Of a stretch of DNA of 64,000 nucleotides, positions 37,063-46,800 are shown piece by piece (within the stretch, counting starts at the first letter, position 1; each line of letters begins with the position of its first letter). A model generated the notes under the pieces. That model was given only the letters and a program-made list of their open reading frames with translations. It did no database searches and was not told the origin of the DNA. The stretch lies in assembly GCF_913064665.1 (NCBI RefSeq), contig NZ_CAJYBT010000008.1:52541-116540 (forward strand), written 5' to 3'. The DNA comes from an uncultured Thioclava sp. Its GTDB lineage: Bacteria > Pseudomonadota > Alphaproteobacteria > Rhodobacterales > Rhodobacteraceae. The position numbers were made by a program, and so were the translations under genes.

Positions 37063-37186
37063 GGGCATCCCCTCGCGTGAACGTAATCGGTTAAGGCCTA
37101 TATGGGCCGCGCGGCGCTGGGGTGCAAGGTTGACTTCCCGCACCTAGCAAGGCTTTCTCGCGGCGCATCATCCCGAGGAGACCGCA

Positions 37187-38092
37187 TTGCTGCCCCTTGC
37201 CATTCCCTTTCCGCAATTTGACCCGGTCGCGTTGACCATCCCGTTCGTGGGGCTGCCGATCCGCTGGTATGCGCTGGCCTATATTACCGGGCTGGTGCTG
37301 GGCTGGCGCATCATCGTAGCGCTGATGAAGCGCCCCGGATTGTGGCCTGCCGATCGCGCGCCGATGGCGCCGGGCCGCGTCGAAGACCTGCTCACGGCGG
37401 TGATTTTGGGCGTGGTATTGGGCGGGCGTCTGGGGTTCGTGCTGTTTTACGAACCCGCGTGGTATTTGGCGCATCCGCTGGATGTGCTTAAGGTCTGGCA
37501 GGGCGGCATGTCGTTTCACGGCGGTTTTCTGGGCACGCTGGTGGCGGGCTGGTGGTTCGCGCGCCGCCATGACGTGCCCAAGCTGCAACTCGCTGATGCG
37601 ATGGCTTTGGTCGCGCCGATCGGGCTGTTTCTGGGCCGGATCGCGAATTTCATCAAACCCGAGCTGTGGGGCCGTCCGACCGATGTGCCGTGGGGGGTGA
37701 TCTTTCCGGGTGAAGCCGCCCAAACCTGTCTAGGCATCGCAGGGCAGGTGGATGGGATCTGCGCGCGCCACCCCTCGCAACTTTATGAGGCGGGGCTGGA
37801 GGGGATCGTGCTGGGTCTGATCTTGTGGGGGATGATGCGCTTTGCGCGTTCGCTGAAACGCCCCGGTCTGAGCCTGGGCATCTTCCTGACGGGCTATGGT
37901 TGCGCGCGTGCCTTTGTCGAGCTGTTCCGCCAAGGCGATCCGCAATTTGTCACCCCCGGCAATCCTTATGGCCATGTGATCCGCTTCACCGATGGGCTGG
38001 GGCTGACGATGGGGCAGGTGCTGTCGATCCCAATGATCCTTGTGGGGCTGTTTTTCGTGATCCGCGCGTTGCGGGCGCCCAAGGCTGCATGA
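37187..38092 (+). CDS. lgt: Prolipoprotein diacylglyceryl transferase
   Basis: A 301-residue inner-membrane enzyme that transfers diacylglycerol from phosphatidylglycerol to the lipobox cysteine of prolipoproteins. It has about seven membrane helices. The HGG loop is GGMSFHGGFLGTL near residue 106, and the signature GRIANFIKPELWGRP is near 147. The start is a TTG at 37187 with a GAGGAG site six bases upstream. The stop overlaps the midA ATG (ATGA). Confidence 0.95.
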   Translation: MLPLAIPFPQFDPVALTIPFVGLPIRWYALAYITGLVLGWRIIVALMKRPGLWPADRAPMAPGRVEDLLTAVILGVVLGGRLGFVLFYEPAWYLAHPLDVLKVWQGGMSFHGGFLGTLVAGWWFARRHDVPKLQLADAMALVAPIGLFLGRIANFIKPELWGRPTDVPWGVIFPGEAAQTCLGIAGQVDGICARHPSQLYEAGLEGIVLGLILWGMMRFARSLKRPGLSLGIFLTGYGCARAFVELFRQGDPQFVTPGNPYGHVIRFTDGLGLTMGQVLSIPMILVGLFFVIRALRAPKAA

Positions 38093-39165
38093 CCCCGCTG
38101 GGGCGACTTCTGGGCGCGCAGATCGCCGCTGAGGGGCCGATGCGGCTGGATCGCTATATGGCGACGTGCCTGTTGCACCCGGCGCATGGCTATTATGCCA
38201 CGCGCGACCCGTTTGGCACCGCCGGCGATTTCATCACCGCGCCCGAAATTTCACAGATGTTTGGTGAGATGATCGGTCTGGCGCTTGCGCAGGCTTGGGG
38301 CGATCAGGGGCGCCCAACGCCGTTCACTCTGGCCGAGGCGGGGCCGGGGCGGGGCACCTTGATGGCCGATATGGTGCGCGCGATGCGGGCCGTTCCGGGG
38401 ATGCTCGCGGCGGCGCAGATCCATCTGATTGAGGCCTCACAGACATTGCGTGACATCCAACGCGAGACTTTGGCGGGGCATCAGGTAATTTGGCATGACA
38501 GCCTCGTCTCGCTGCCCGATCAACCGGTGTTTCTGGTCGCCAACGAGTTTCTCGATGCGCTGCCGATCCGGCAGTTTCAACGCGCTGATACGGGCTGGTG
38601 TGAGCGGCAGGTGGGCGTCGCGCCAGATGGCACGCTGATCCCCGGTCTTGCGCCGCCGACATGGCTGGCCGCACTAGAGACGCGGCGCGGCGATACCAAG
38701 CCGGGCGATGTGGTGGAAACTTGCGCGCCTGCGGTGGCGTTCGTGGGCGATCTGGCGGCGCGGATCGCAGCCCAAGGCGGGGCGGCGATTTTGATCGATT
38801 ACGGCAATTGGCACAGCTTGGGCGATACGTTCCAAGCCTTGTGCGCGCATCAGCCGGTCGATCCTTTCGCCACCCCCGGCGAGGCTGATTTGACCGCCCA
38901 TGTTGATTTCGAGCCGCTGGCACAGGGCGCGCGTGCAGCGGGGGCGCAGGTCAGTGCGATGACGGCTCAGGGGACGCTGCTGGAGCGGTTGGGCATCACC
39001 GCGCGCGCGCAGGCCTTGGCGGGCAAGATGACAGGGACCGCGCTTACAAGCCACATCGCCGCGCATCGCCGCTTGACCCATCCCGCGGAAATGGGTCACC
39101 TATTCCAAACGCTGGCGATTGTGCCACAAGGTGCGGCGCTGCCCCCCGGATTTGATGCGGCCTGA
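38089..39165 (+). CDS. SAM-dependent methyltransferase, MidA/NDUFAF7 family
   Basis: A 358-residue class I methyltransferase related to mitochondrial NDUFAF7, which methylates an arginine of complex I. The SAM-binding motif is EAGPGRGTLMADM near residue 78. The family blocks HGYYATRDPFGTAGDFITAPEISQMFG and ANEFLDALPIRQF are intact. It overlaps lgt by four bases and is followed by pgeF after 21 bases. The role in complex I assembly is carried over from the mitochondrial homologue. Confidence 0.93.
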   Translation: MTPLGRLLGAQIAAEGPMRLDRYMATCLLHPAHGYYATRDPFGTAGDFITAPEISQMFGEMIGLALAQAWGDQGRPTPFTLAEAGPGRGTLMADMVRAMRAVPGMLAAAQIHLIEASQTLRDIQRETLAGHQVIWHDSLVSLPDQPVFLVANEFLDALPIRQFQRADTGWCERQVGVAPDGTLIPGLAPPTWLAALETRRGDTKPGDVVETCAPAVAFVGDLAARIAAQGGAAILIDYGNWHSLGDTFQALCAHQPVDPFATPGEADLTAHVDFEPLAQGARAAGAQVSAMTAQGTLLERLGITARAQALAGKMTGTALTSHIAAHRRLTHPAEMGHLFQTLAIVPQGAALPPGFDAA

Positions 39166-39186
39166 TTGGCTAGGCAAGGAGATGCG

Positions 39187-39948
39187 ATGGAAACGACGCT
39201 TGAAATCCTGACCGCCCCTGCGCTTGGTTCTTTTCAACACGGGTTCTTTACGCGCAAGGGCGGGGCGTCATCGGGGATTTTCTCGGGGCTTAATTGCGGC
39301 CCCGGATCAACGGATCAAGCCGGGGCGGTGCGCACCAATCTTGCGCGTGCGGCCAGCGCGCTTGGCGTCGCCCCCGAGGCGTTGGTCAGGGTTCATCAGG
39401 TGCACTCGCCCAATGTCGTGACCATTGATGCGCCCGCTGAGACCCCGGTCGAGGCCGATGCGCTTGTGACCGCCACGCCGGGCATCGCGATTTCGATCCT
39501 GACGGCAGATTGCCAACCGGTTCTGTTTGCCGATCCCAAGGCGGGGGTGATTGGCGCGGCCCATGCGGGCTGGCGCGGTGCCCTTGAAGGGGTGTTGGAA
39601 AACACGCTGGATGCAATGGAGCGCCTTGGCGCAGAGCGTGCCAATATCACCGCTGTGATCGGCCCCTGTATCTCGCTGCAAGCCTATGAGGTGGGTGAGG
39701 AGTTCATGGAACGCTTCATGATCGAGGACCCGGCCTATAGTCGTTTCTTTTCCGGTGGTCCCGGTGGCAAGCCGCATTTCGACCTGCCCAGCTTTAGCCT
39801 AAGCCGTTTGCGTGCGGCCGGGGTGGGGGAGGCAGAATGGATCCACCGCTGCACCTATAGCGAGCCCGACTTGTTCTTCTCATATCGACGCACCACCCAT
39901 GCGGGTGAGGCCGATTATGGTCGGCTGTTGTCTGCGATTCGTCTGTGA
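39187..39948 (+). CDS. pgeF: Peptidoglycan editing factor / laccase-domain protein PgeF
   Basis: A 253-residue protein of the YfiH/LACC1 family. The conserved metal and catalytic residues are seen in VHQVHSPNV near residue 70, TADCQPVLFAD near 105, AAHAGWRGA near 121, and GPCISLQAYEV near 155. Family members act on purine nucleosides, or remove wrongly inserted amino acids from peptidoglycan precursors. The ATG at 39187 has an AAGGAG site; an in-frame TTG seven codons earlier is unlikely. It is the third gene of lgt-midA-pgeF. Confidence 0.93.
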   Translation: METTLEILTAPALGSFQHGFFTRKGGASSGIFSGLNCGPGSTDQAGAVRTNLARAASALGVAPEALVRVHQVHSPNVVTIDAPAETPVEADALVTATPGIAISILTADCQPVLFADPKAGVIGAAHAGWRGALEGVLENTLDAMERLGAERANITAVIGPCISLQAYEVGEEFMERFMIEDPAYSRFFSGGPGGKPHFDLPSFSLSRLRAAGVGEAEWIHRCTYSEPDLFFSYRRTTHAGEADYGRLLSAIRL

Positions 39949-40182
39949 TTGCGGCACGAATGGGGGATGGCGCGCCATGGATCGGCCTTACTTGGGGCAG
40001 CGTGCAGCGCAATCCCGGCAAAACGCCCTTATTGCGCGGGATATTGAAACAATCGACTTTGCCATATTTCCCGCTCAAATTGTTTGAAAGTTTTTCGTAA
40101 CCGCCCAAAGCTGGCCGTAAAGCCCTGCCATACAGGATGAAACCGGGAAAACCGGAAACGCATTCTGAGGTAGGAGCAAACC

Positions 40183-40344
40183 ATGAACCGCAAAGCATCC
40201 CAAAACCGCTGGATCAAATCCGTGCTGCGCGAAGCCGCCCAAGCCGAGGTGCAGATGCCCTTCGCGCGTGGTGCCCGCAAATCGCTGACGGATCGGCGTG
40301 CCGAATATAGCATTGCCCCAGCACGCCGCGTCGCAGCGTCCTGA
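40183..40344 (+). CDS. Small basic protein of 53 residues
   Basis: A short gene with an ATG at 40183, a TAGGAG ribosome site seven bases upstream and a TGA at 40342. The product is strongly basic, beginning MNRKASQNRWIKSVLREAA and later FARGARKSLTDRRAEY. I believe similar small proteins occur in Rhodobacteraceae, but I do not know a function. The codon choice is like that of neighbouring genes, and the upstream 200 bases are AT-richer, as expected of a promoter. Confidence 0.72.
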   Translation: MNRKASQNRWIKSVLREAAQAEVQMPFARGARKSLTDRRAEYSIAPARRVAAS

Positions 40345-40679
40345 GCCCCGCGTTTCCTTTCCGGCCTGCACGCCATTTAGAGATGTGCGTGTGCGCCGTT
40401 GAGAGGAATGGGGGTGAAGGCTGCCACTTTCGCCCCGAAAATCCCCGCGTTCCGGCCTGCTCCGGGGCGCGGGGTGATTCGTTTCCCGATTGTGTCGAGA
40501 CAGTGGCGGCGCGTCCCCAAGTCTGAAACGATGCGCATATCGAGGGGCGCATTGCCTGCCCCCGAGGCGACAGTTTACGCAAAAATTTGACGCGAGCGTT
40601 CGGAGTGGTCATGGTCATCTCGTCTCTCTGCACCCGGTGGGGGCCGCCGCAGATGTGACCAGACCGAAAGGCTGCTCGC
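40345..40679. other. 335-base gap with a GC-rich hairpin
   Basis: No gene is supported. CCCCGCG near 40443 pairs with CGCGGGG near 40467 and may end transcription of the small basic gene. The remainder presumably holds the Hint-gene promoter. Confidence 0.5.
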
Positions 40680-41489
40680 ATGAGGAATACCCATCGTTCG
40701 GTGGCGGGGCTGTCACCCGTTCACACGACACATGATACACATGTCTCACAGGCACCCGCACGGGTTCTGCGGGCCACTCCGTCGAGTCCCAAGCGCACGC
40801 TCAAGGCGTCGGGGCTGACGCGCCGCTACTCTACGATGTGGCTGGGCGAAGACGGGATGATTGAAGATGAATCGCGCATCGCTCCGGCGATTCCTCTGTT
40901 CGAAGAGGCGTTTTCGGCACTGGCGCGCGGTTCGGTTCTGGCCACCGAGGAAGGCCCCGTGGCGATCGAAGACCTCGTGCCCGGAATGCGCGTGCATACC
41001 GCTGAGGGGCGCGTCGAAACGGTCACCTGGATTGGCTCGATGACGATGTTTCCGACCGGGGGCGAGCCGGGGGCAAAGCTGATCCGTGTGGCTGCCGAGG
41101 CCTTTGGTCATGCGCGCCCGATGCCCGATCTGGTGCTGGGTCCGCATGCGCGCATCGGGCTGCGCGATGCGCGCATGCGCGGGCGCATGGGGATCGAGCA
41201 GGCCTATGTGCCGATCTCGGGGTTTATTGACGGGGTCAGCGTGGTCGAGGTGCAGCCGATATCGCCGGTCAGCGTTTATCATCTGGTGCTGGAGACGCAG
41301 GGGTCGCTGAAGGTCGGTGGGCTAGAGGTGGAAAGCTACCATCCCGGCGAGGGCGCTGAGCGGATGATCGACTCGCGCATGTTGGAACTGTTCACGGGTG
41401 TCTTTCCGCAGATATCGCATCTGCGCGATTTCGGTCGCCTGAGCCATCCGCGACTGACGCGATACGAAGTTGAAGACATGCTGGTTTGA
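40680..41489 (+). CDS. Hint domain-containing protein
   Basis: A 269-residue protein with the Hedgehog/intein (Hint) fold common in Rhodobacteraceae. The domain begins near residue 83 with ARGSVLATEEGPVAIEDLVPGMRV, and VYHLVLETQGSLKVGGLEVESYHPG is its second half. A Hint Cys/Ser/Thr at the splice position is not obvious (ARGS suggests Ser). No signal peptide is visible. The N-terminal 60 residues are basic and of low complexity. The ligand or cleavage product is unknown. The gene is followed by a strong bidirectional terminator. Confidence 0.85.
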   Translation: MRNTHRSVAGLSPVHTTHDTHVSQAPARVLRATPSSPKRTLKASGLTRRYSTMWLGEDGMIEDESRIAPAIPLFEEAFSALARGSVLATEEGPVAIEDLVPGMRVHTAEGRVETVTWIGSMTMFPTGGEPGAKLIRVAAEAFGHARPMPDLVLGPHARIGLRDARMRGRMGIEQAYVPISGFIDGVSVVEVQPISPVSVYHLVLETQGSLKVGGLEVESYHPGEGAERMIDSRMLELFTGVFPQISHLRDFGRLSHPRLTRYEVEDMLV

Positions 41490-41511
41490 GTGGGTAGCAG
41501 ACCGGTATGAG

Positions 41512-41545
41512 AAAGCCGCGCGGGTTGGGGGCTCGCGCGGCTTTT
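41512..41545. terminator. Bidirectional terminator between Hint gene and pepF
   Basis: AAAGCCGCGCG (41512-41522) pairs perfectly with CGCGCGGCTTT (41534-41544), with T-runs outside the stem. Confidence 0.87.
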
Positions 41546-41566
41546 GCATATTTGTGGGGGCAGGGA

Positions 41567-43384
41567 TTAGTCCTCCATTGCCTCCAGCTCGTCGATGAAG
41601 CCTTCGATCATCGACAGGCCCTTGTCCCAGAATGCCGGGTCGGTCGCATCAAGGCCGAACGGGGCCAGCAGCGCCTTGTGATGCATCGACCCGCCCGCTT
41701 CGAGCATCGCGAAATACTTGTCCTGGAAGCCCTGCGGTTCGGCCTCGTAAGCGGCATATAGCGCGTTCACCAGACCATCGCCAAACGCATAGGCATAGAC
41801 GTAGAAGGGCGAGTGAACGAAATGCGGGATGTAGGACCAAAAGGTTTCATATCCGGGCATGAACTCAAACACCGGACCCAAGGATTCCCCCTGCACCGAC
41901 ATCCACAGCGCGTTGATATCTTCCGGCGTTAGTTCCCCTTCAGCGCGCGCGGCGTGCAGTTTGCATTCGAAATCGTAGAACGCGATCTGGCGCACGACCG
42001 TGTTGATCATGTCCTCGACCTTGCCCGCCAGCAGGGTTTTGCGTTCCGCCTGCGTTTTGGCACCTGCCAGCAGCTTGCGGAAGGTCAGCATCTCGCCAAA
42101 GACGCTGGCGGTTTCGGCCAGTGTCAGCGGGGTTGAGGCCAGCATCTCGCCCTGTTTGGCGGCCAGCACCTGATGCACGCCATGGCCCAGCTCATGTGCC
42201 AGCGTCATCACATCGCGCGGCTTGCCAAGGTAGTTGAGCATCACATAGGGGTGCACGGTGGTCACCGTCGGATGGGCAAACGCGCCCGGTGCCTTGCCCG
42301 GCTTCACGCCTGCATCAATCCAGCTGCGTTCGAAAAATGGCTGGGCGATCTCGGCCATGCGCGGATCAAACCCCGCATAGGCCTCAAGCACGGTGGCTTT
42401 GGCCTCATCCCATTGGATTTCGCGCGGGTCGTCATTGGGCAGCGGTGCGTTGCGGTCCCAGATTTGCAGCTTATCAAGGCCGAGCCATTTGGCTTTCAGC
42501 GCATAATAGCGATGCGACAGGCGCGGATAAGCGGCGACCACGGCATTGCGCAGGGCCTCGACGACCTCGGGTTCGACGTCGTTGGACAGGTGGCGACCCG
42601 TCTGGGGGGTCGGTATCTTGCGCCAGCGATCCTCGATTTCCTTTTCCTTGGCCAGCGTGTTGTGGATGCGCGAAAAGGTGCGGACCGTCTCACTGAACAC
42701 TTTCGCCAAGGCCTGCGCCGCCGCCTCGCGCTTGGCGCGGTCGTGATCGGAGAGCAGCGTCGTCGTGGCCTCAAGGCTCAGGGTTTCGCCCTGCACCTCA
42801 AATGTCAGCGCGGCGGTGGTTTCGTCAAACAGCCGGTTCCACGCAGAGGCCCCGACAACCGATTGATCATGCAGAAACTTCTCCATCTCATCAGAGAGCT
42901 GGTAGGGTTTCATCGCGCGCATCCGGTCAAAGACAGGCTTGTAGCGCGCAACCTGCGGATCGGCGAACACCGCTTCATAGCGGGCATCGTCGATGCGGTT
43001 GAATTCAAGGCTGAAAAACACCAGCGGCGTAGTGAAGGTGGTGATTTTATCCTGCGCATCCGCCATCTGTTTGACGCGCGCAACATCGCCGGTGTTCTGG
43101 TAATAGCGCAGCCCCACAAACGACATCACGCGGCCCGCTTTTTCCTCGATCGCCTCATAGCGCGCGATGCAGTCTGCCATGGCGGACGCGTCCAACTCGG
43201 CCAGCTTGCCTTGATAATCGCGCGCAAAAGCGGCGCAGTTTTTCTCAAGCCAGCTCATATCGCTTGCCAGTTCGGGTGCATCAGGTGCTGGATACAGATC
43301 GCTCAGATCCCAGTCGGGAAGCGCGCCGAAGGCCCCCGAATTTGCGTTGGCGTCGTAAACGGGGCGGCGGTGCGTGGGTGTCAT
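41567..43384 (-). CDS. pepF: M3 family oligoendopeptidase F
   Basis: A 605-residue zinc oligopeptidase of the PepF branch. The zinc motif HELGHGVHQ lies in TLAHELGHG near residue 395, with the second-shell glutamate in ETASVFGEM. It is cytosolic and degrades short peptides. The ATG at 43384 has an AAGAGGACGCC ribosome site and is preferred over in-frame ATGs 7 and 20 codons upstream. It is divergent from the Anbu operon with about 185 bases between starts. Confidence 0.94.
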   Translation of the reverse strand: MTPTHRRPVYDANANSGAFGALPDWDLSDLYPAPDAPELASDMSWLEKNCAAFARDYQGKLAELDASAMADCIARYEAIEEKAGRVMSFVGLRYYQNTGDVARVKQMADAQDKITTFTTPLVFFSLEFNRIDDARYEAVFADPQVARYKPVFDRMRAMKPYQLSDEMEKFLHDQSVVGASAWNRLFDETTAALTFEVQGETLSLEATTTLLSDHDRAKREAAAQALAKVFSETVRTFSRIHNTLAKEKEIEDRWRKIPTPQTGRHLSNDVEPEVVEALRNAVVAAYPRLSHRYYALKAKWLGLDKLQIWDRNAPLPNDDPREIQWDEAKATVLEAYAGFDPRMAEIAQPFFERSWIDAGVKPGKAPGAFAHPTVTTVHPYVMLNYLGKPRDVMTLAHELGHGVHQVLAAKQGEMLASTPLTLAETASVFGEMLTFRKLLAGAKTQAERKTLLAGKVEDMINTVVRQIAFYDFECKLHAARAEGELTPEDINALWMSVQGESLGPVFEFMPGYETFWSYIPHFVHSPFYVYAYAFGDGLVNALYAAYEAEPQGFQDKYFAMLEAGGSMHHKALLAPFGLDATDPAFWDKGLSMIEGFIDELEAMED

Positions 43385-43569
43385 GGCGTCCTCTTGGTCT
43401 GGCATGTTGGTCTTGAGATAGGGGGCTTGGGGCGGGAATGGCAAGGGGTGCGTAAAATTTGGGCATTGTGCGGTAAATTACGCGTTGGTTGGCCAATTCA
43501 GCCACTCAACCTTGGCGATTGCCTTTTCCTGTCGACACTCTAGCCTTAGCAATAGTGGGAGAAGCAGGA

Positions 43570-44997
43570 GTGACCGCGATCGAAATGATAGAATATTTCA
43601 ACGAGATGTTCGACGGCGATCAGGTGCGTGCGCCTTATAGCGCGCTGGATGGCTGGACCCGCGAGATGCCCGCCGATTTCCGCGCCATGAAACAGGCCGA
43701 GGCAGAGGCGATGTTTCGCCGCATCGGCATCACCTTCGCGGTTTATGGCGAGGGCGGCGACCCGGATCGACTTATCCCGTTTGATATGTTCCCCCGCGTG
43801 TTCACGCAGATGGAATGGCGCAAACTCGAGCGCGGAATCAAGCAGCGCGCGCGTGCGCTCAACGCGTTTCTTCTGGATGTTTACGGTCGCGGAGAGATCG
43901 TGCGTGCCGGACGCATCCCCGCCCGTCTGGTGTATCAAAACGACGCCTATGAGCGCTCTGTCACCGGCTTTGTACCGCCGCGCGGTATCTACAGCCATAT
44001 CGTAGGCATTGATCTGGTGCGCACCGGGCGCGATCAGTTTTACGTTCTTGAAGACAACTGCCGCACGCCGTCGGGTGTGTCGTATATGTTGGAAAACCGC
44101 GAGATCATGATGCGGATGTTTCCGCAGCTGTTTCGCGAGAACCGGATTGAGCCCGTTGAGGGCTATCCCGAGGCGCTGCGGCGCACTCTGGCCTCGGTCG
44201 CACCGGCAAAATGCAATGGCGATCCCACGATCGCGATCCTTACGCCGGGCCATTTCAACTCGGCCTATTACGAACATTCCTTCTTGGCCGATCTGATGGG
44301 GGTCGATCTGGTCGAGGGCGCGGATTTGTTCGTCGAGGGCGGGTTTTGCTGGATGCGCACGACCGAGGGGCCGCAGAAGCTGGATGTGATCTATCGCAGG
44401 CTGGATGATGCCTATCTTGATCCGCTGTGTTTCCGCCCCGATTCCATGCTGGGCGTGCCGGGGCTGATGGATGTCTATCGCTCGGGTGGCGTGTCGATCT
44501 GCTCGGCGCCCGGTGCTGGCGTGGCCGATGACAAGGCGATTTATACGTTCGTGCCGGAAATGATCCGCTTTTATCTTGGCGAAGAGCCGCTGCTGGAAAA
44601 CGTGCCGACTTGGCAATGCGCCAAGCCTGATGAGCTAAAATATGTGCTCGAAAAGCTGGGGGATCTGGTTGTCAAAGAGGTCCACGGTTCGGGCGGTTAC
44701 GGCATGTTGGTGGGGCCGAAATCCACCAAGGAACAGATCGAGATTTTCCGTCACAAGATCATGGAAGATCCTGACAATTACATCGCCCAACCGACCTTGG
44801 CATTGTCGACTACCCCGACATTCGTCGAAGAGGGGGTGGCGCCGCGCCATGTCGATCTGCGCCCCTACTGCCTTGTCGGGGATAAAATCGAACTGGTGCC
44901 GGGCGGGTTGACGCGCGTGGCGCTGACCGAAGGCTCGCTCGTGGTCAATTCAAGCCAGGGCGGCGGCGTAAAAGATACCTGGGTTCTGGCGGAGTGA
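43570..44997 (+). CDS. Circularly permuted ATP-grasp type 2 protein (Anbu operon)
   Basis: A 475-residue protein of the CP_ATPgrasp_2 family. Typical blocks are VYGRGEIVRAGRIPARLVYQN near residue 97, FYVLEDNCRTPSGVSYMLENRE near 152, VVKEVHGSGGYGMLVGP near 372, and RHVDLRPYC near 428. ATP-grasp enzymes form amide bonds through acyl phosphates, so peptide-like product synthesis or protein tagging is inferred. The start is a GTG at 43570 with GGGAGA seven bases upstream. It is the first gene of a four-gene operon and ends four bases before the alpha-E gene. Confidence 0.92.
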   Translation: MTAIEMIEYFNEMFDGDQVRAPYSALDGWTREMPADFRAMKQAEAEAMFRRIGITFAVYGEGGDPDRLIPFDMFPRVFTQMEWRKLERGIKQRARALNAFLLDVYGRGEIVRAGRIPARLVYQNDAYERSVTGFVPPRGIYSHIVGIDLVRTGRDQFYVLEDNCRTPSGVSYMLENREIMMRMFPQLFRENRIEPVEGYPEALRRTLASVAPAKCNGDPTIAILTPGHFNSAYYEHSFLADLMGVDLVEGADLFVEGGFCWMRTTEGPQKLDVIYRRLDDAYLDPLCFRPDSMLGVPGLMDVYRSGGVSICSAPGAGVADDKAIYTFVPEMIRFYLGEEPLLENVPTWQCAKPDELKYVLEKLGDLVVKEVHGSGGYGMLVGPKSTKEQIEIFRHKIMEDPDNYIAQPTLALSTTPTFVEEGVAPRHVDLRPYCLVGDKIELVPGGLTRVALTEGSLVVNSSQGGGVKDTWVLAE

Positions 44998-45001
44998 TGA
45001 C

Positions 45002-45958
45002 ATGCTAAGCCGGACGGCGGAAAATCTCTTTTGGGTCGCGCGCTACATGGAGCGCGCGGAAACGATGGCGCGCCTGCTTGAGGTCGGCGCGCGTATCTCT
45101 TTGACGCCCTCAGCGGGGCATGGCTATCGCTCTGACTGGGTGAGCTTGCTGCAAGCCTCGGGCACCGCCGAAGGCTTTGCTGCGAAATACGGCGATCCGG
45201 TGCAGCGCAATATCGAAAGCTACCTGTTCTTTGATCGCGACAACCCCTCATCGGTGATTTCCTGTATCGAACGGGCGCGCGAAAACGCCCGCATCGTGCG
45301 CACCGCGATCACCGGACAGGTCTGGGACACGCTCAATACCGCGTTTCAGCAAATCCGCCAATTGGAACGCCAGCCACGCTCTGAGATGGAATTGGGCGAG
45401 CTGTGTGATTGGGTGAACAGCAAATCGGCGCTGCTGCGCGGCTCGATGGATGGCACGATGCTGCGCAATGACGGGTTCTTCTTTATGAACCTCGGCTATG
45501 CGCTCGAGCGGGCCGACAACACCGCGCGTCTGATTGACGTCAAGTACTTCGTGCTGCTGCCTTCGGTCGAAATGGTCGGCACGGGGCTGGATAATCACCA
45601 ATGGCGGGTAATGCTGCGCGCGCTGCAAGCCCATCGTGCGTTTCACTGGGCCTATGGCGGTGAGATCACCTCGGCCAAAATCGTGGATTTCTTGATCTTG
45701 AACCCGGCCAGCCCGCGCTCGTTGCTGTCATCGACGCAAAAGGTGATGCGCCATCTCGACAACCTGGCGCGGTTCTACAACCAGCCCGCAGGCCCCGCGC
45801 AAGAGAGCGCCCAAGCGCTCGTCGCCGCGCTGTCATCCACCCGTGTTCCCGAGATTTTCGACGAGGGGCTGCATGAATTCCTGACCCGCTTCATTCAGGA
45901 TATCGGTGAGCTGACGGGACTTGTGCAGCGCAACTACCTGAGTGGAGAGGCGCGATGA
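45002..45958 (+). CDS. Alpha-E domain-containing protein (DUF403)
   Basis: A 318-residue all-helical protein of the alpha-E family. Its start MLSRTAENLFWVARYMERAE is the family hallmark, and ALERADNTARLIDVKY near residue 163 is the second signature. Alpha-E proteins nearly always accompany the CP-ATP-grasp gene and are thought to assist its amide-bond chemistry. Its stop overlaps the transglutaminase ATG by four bases. Confidence 0.93.
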   Translation: MLSRTAENLFWVARYMERAETMARLLEVGARISLTPSAGHGYRSDWVSLLQASGTAEGFAAKYGDPVQRNIESYLFFDRDNPSSVISCIERARENARIVRTAITGQVWDTLNTAFQQIRQLERQPRSEMELGELCDWVNSKSALLRGSMDGTMLRNDGFFFMNLGYALERADNTARLIDVKYFVLLPSVEMVGTGLDNHQWRVMLRALQAHRAFHWAYGGEITSAKIVDFLILNPASPRSLLSSTQKVMRHLDNLARFYNQPAGPAQESAQALVAALSSTRVPEIFDEGLHEFLTRFIQDIGELTGLVQRNYLSGEAR

Positions 45959-46767
45959 TTCTCACGGTCGATCATGTAACAACCTATTCCTACGACAGTC
46001 CGATGGGCTCATCGGTGCAGTCTTTGCGCCTGTTCCCGTCGCGCTTTAGCGGCCAACGCGAGATTGAATGGCAGGTTGCGGTCGAAGGCGGCATTCGCGG
46101 CGGTGAGTTTCGCGATGGTGCGGGCGATAAGGTGGAAAGCTGGTCGATCCGCCCGCCCATCGAGGAGGTCGTCGTGACGGTGCGTGGCAAGATCGAGACC
46201 ACCGATACGGCAGGGGTGCTGCGCGGCCATCGCGAGTTGGTGCATCCGATGGCGTATCTGCGCGAAACCACCGCGACATGGATCGACGACGGATTGGCGA
46301 AACTGGCCTCTGAGGCGGTCGCGGATTGCACCGAGTTGCTTGATTGCGCGCATCGCCTAAGTGCTGCAGTGGCCGAGGCAATTTCCTACGAGCCCGGCAC
46401 CACCGATGCCCATACCACCGCCGCCGAGGCTTTGGCCCAAGGCAAGGGCGTGTGTCAGGATCATGCCCATGCCCTCATCGCCGTGGCGCGCGCGCATGAT
46501 CTACCGGCACGCTATGTCTCGGGCTATTTGTTTGCCACAGAAGACGGCGCCCCCCATGAAGCCGCACATGCCTGGACCGAAATCTGGATCGAGGGGATCG
46601 GCTGGATCGGTTTTGATGCCGCCAATAGCTGCTGCCCCGATGACCGCTATATCCGGCTTGGCTCGGGTTTGGATGCCCATGAGGCCGCGCCAATTCGCGG
46701 CATCACCCAAGGCGGTTCCGAAGAGCGACTAGACGTCACAGTTGCTCTTGAGCAAGTCCAGCAATAA
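45955..46767 (+). CDS. Transglutaminase-like domain protein of the Anbu operon
   Basis: A 270-residue protein: an N-terminal beta domain (residues 1-80) followed by a transglutaminase-like protease core. The catalytic Cys is in GKGVCQDHAHALI near residue 165, the His in AAHAWTEIWI near 204, and the Asp in GFDAANSCCPDDRYIRLG near 221. These are the usual companions of CP-ATP-grasp and alpha-E proteins and may hydrolyse or transfer the amide bonds those enzymes make. It overlaps the alpha-E gene by four bases and precedes anbu by 33 bases. Confidence 0.93.
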   Translation: MILTVDHVTTYSYDSPMGSSVQSLRLFPSRFSGQREIEWQVAVEGGIRGGEFRDGAGDKVESWSIRPPIEEVVVTVRGKIETTDTAGVLRGHRELVHPMAYLRETTATWIDDGLAKLASEAVADCTELLDCAHRLSAAVAEAISYEPGTTDAHTTAAEALAQGKGVCQDHAHALIAVARAHDLPARYVSGYLFATEDGAPHEAAHAWTEIWIEGIGWIGFDAANSCCPDDRYIRLGSGLDAHEAAPIRGITQGGSEERLDVTVALEQVQQ

Positions 46768-46800
46768 GGTCGCGCTGATCAGGGGGATCAGGGAAAAATT

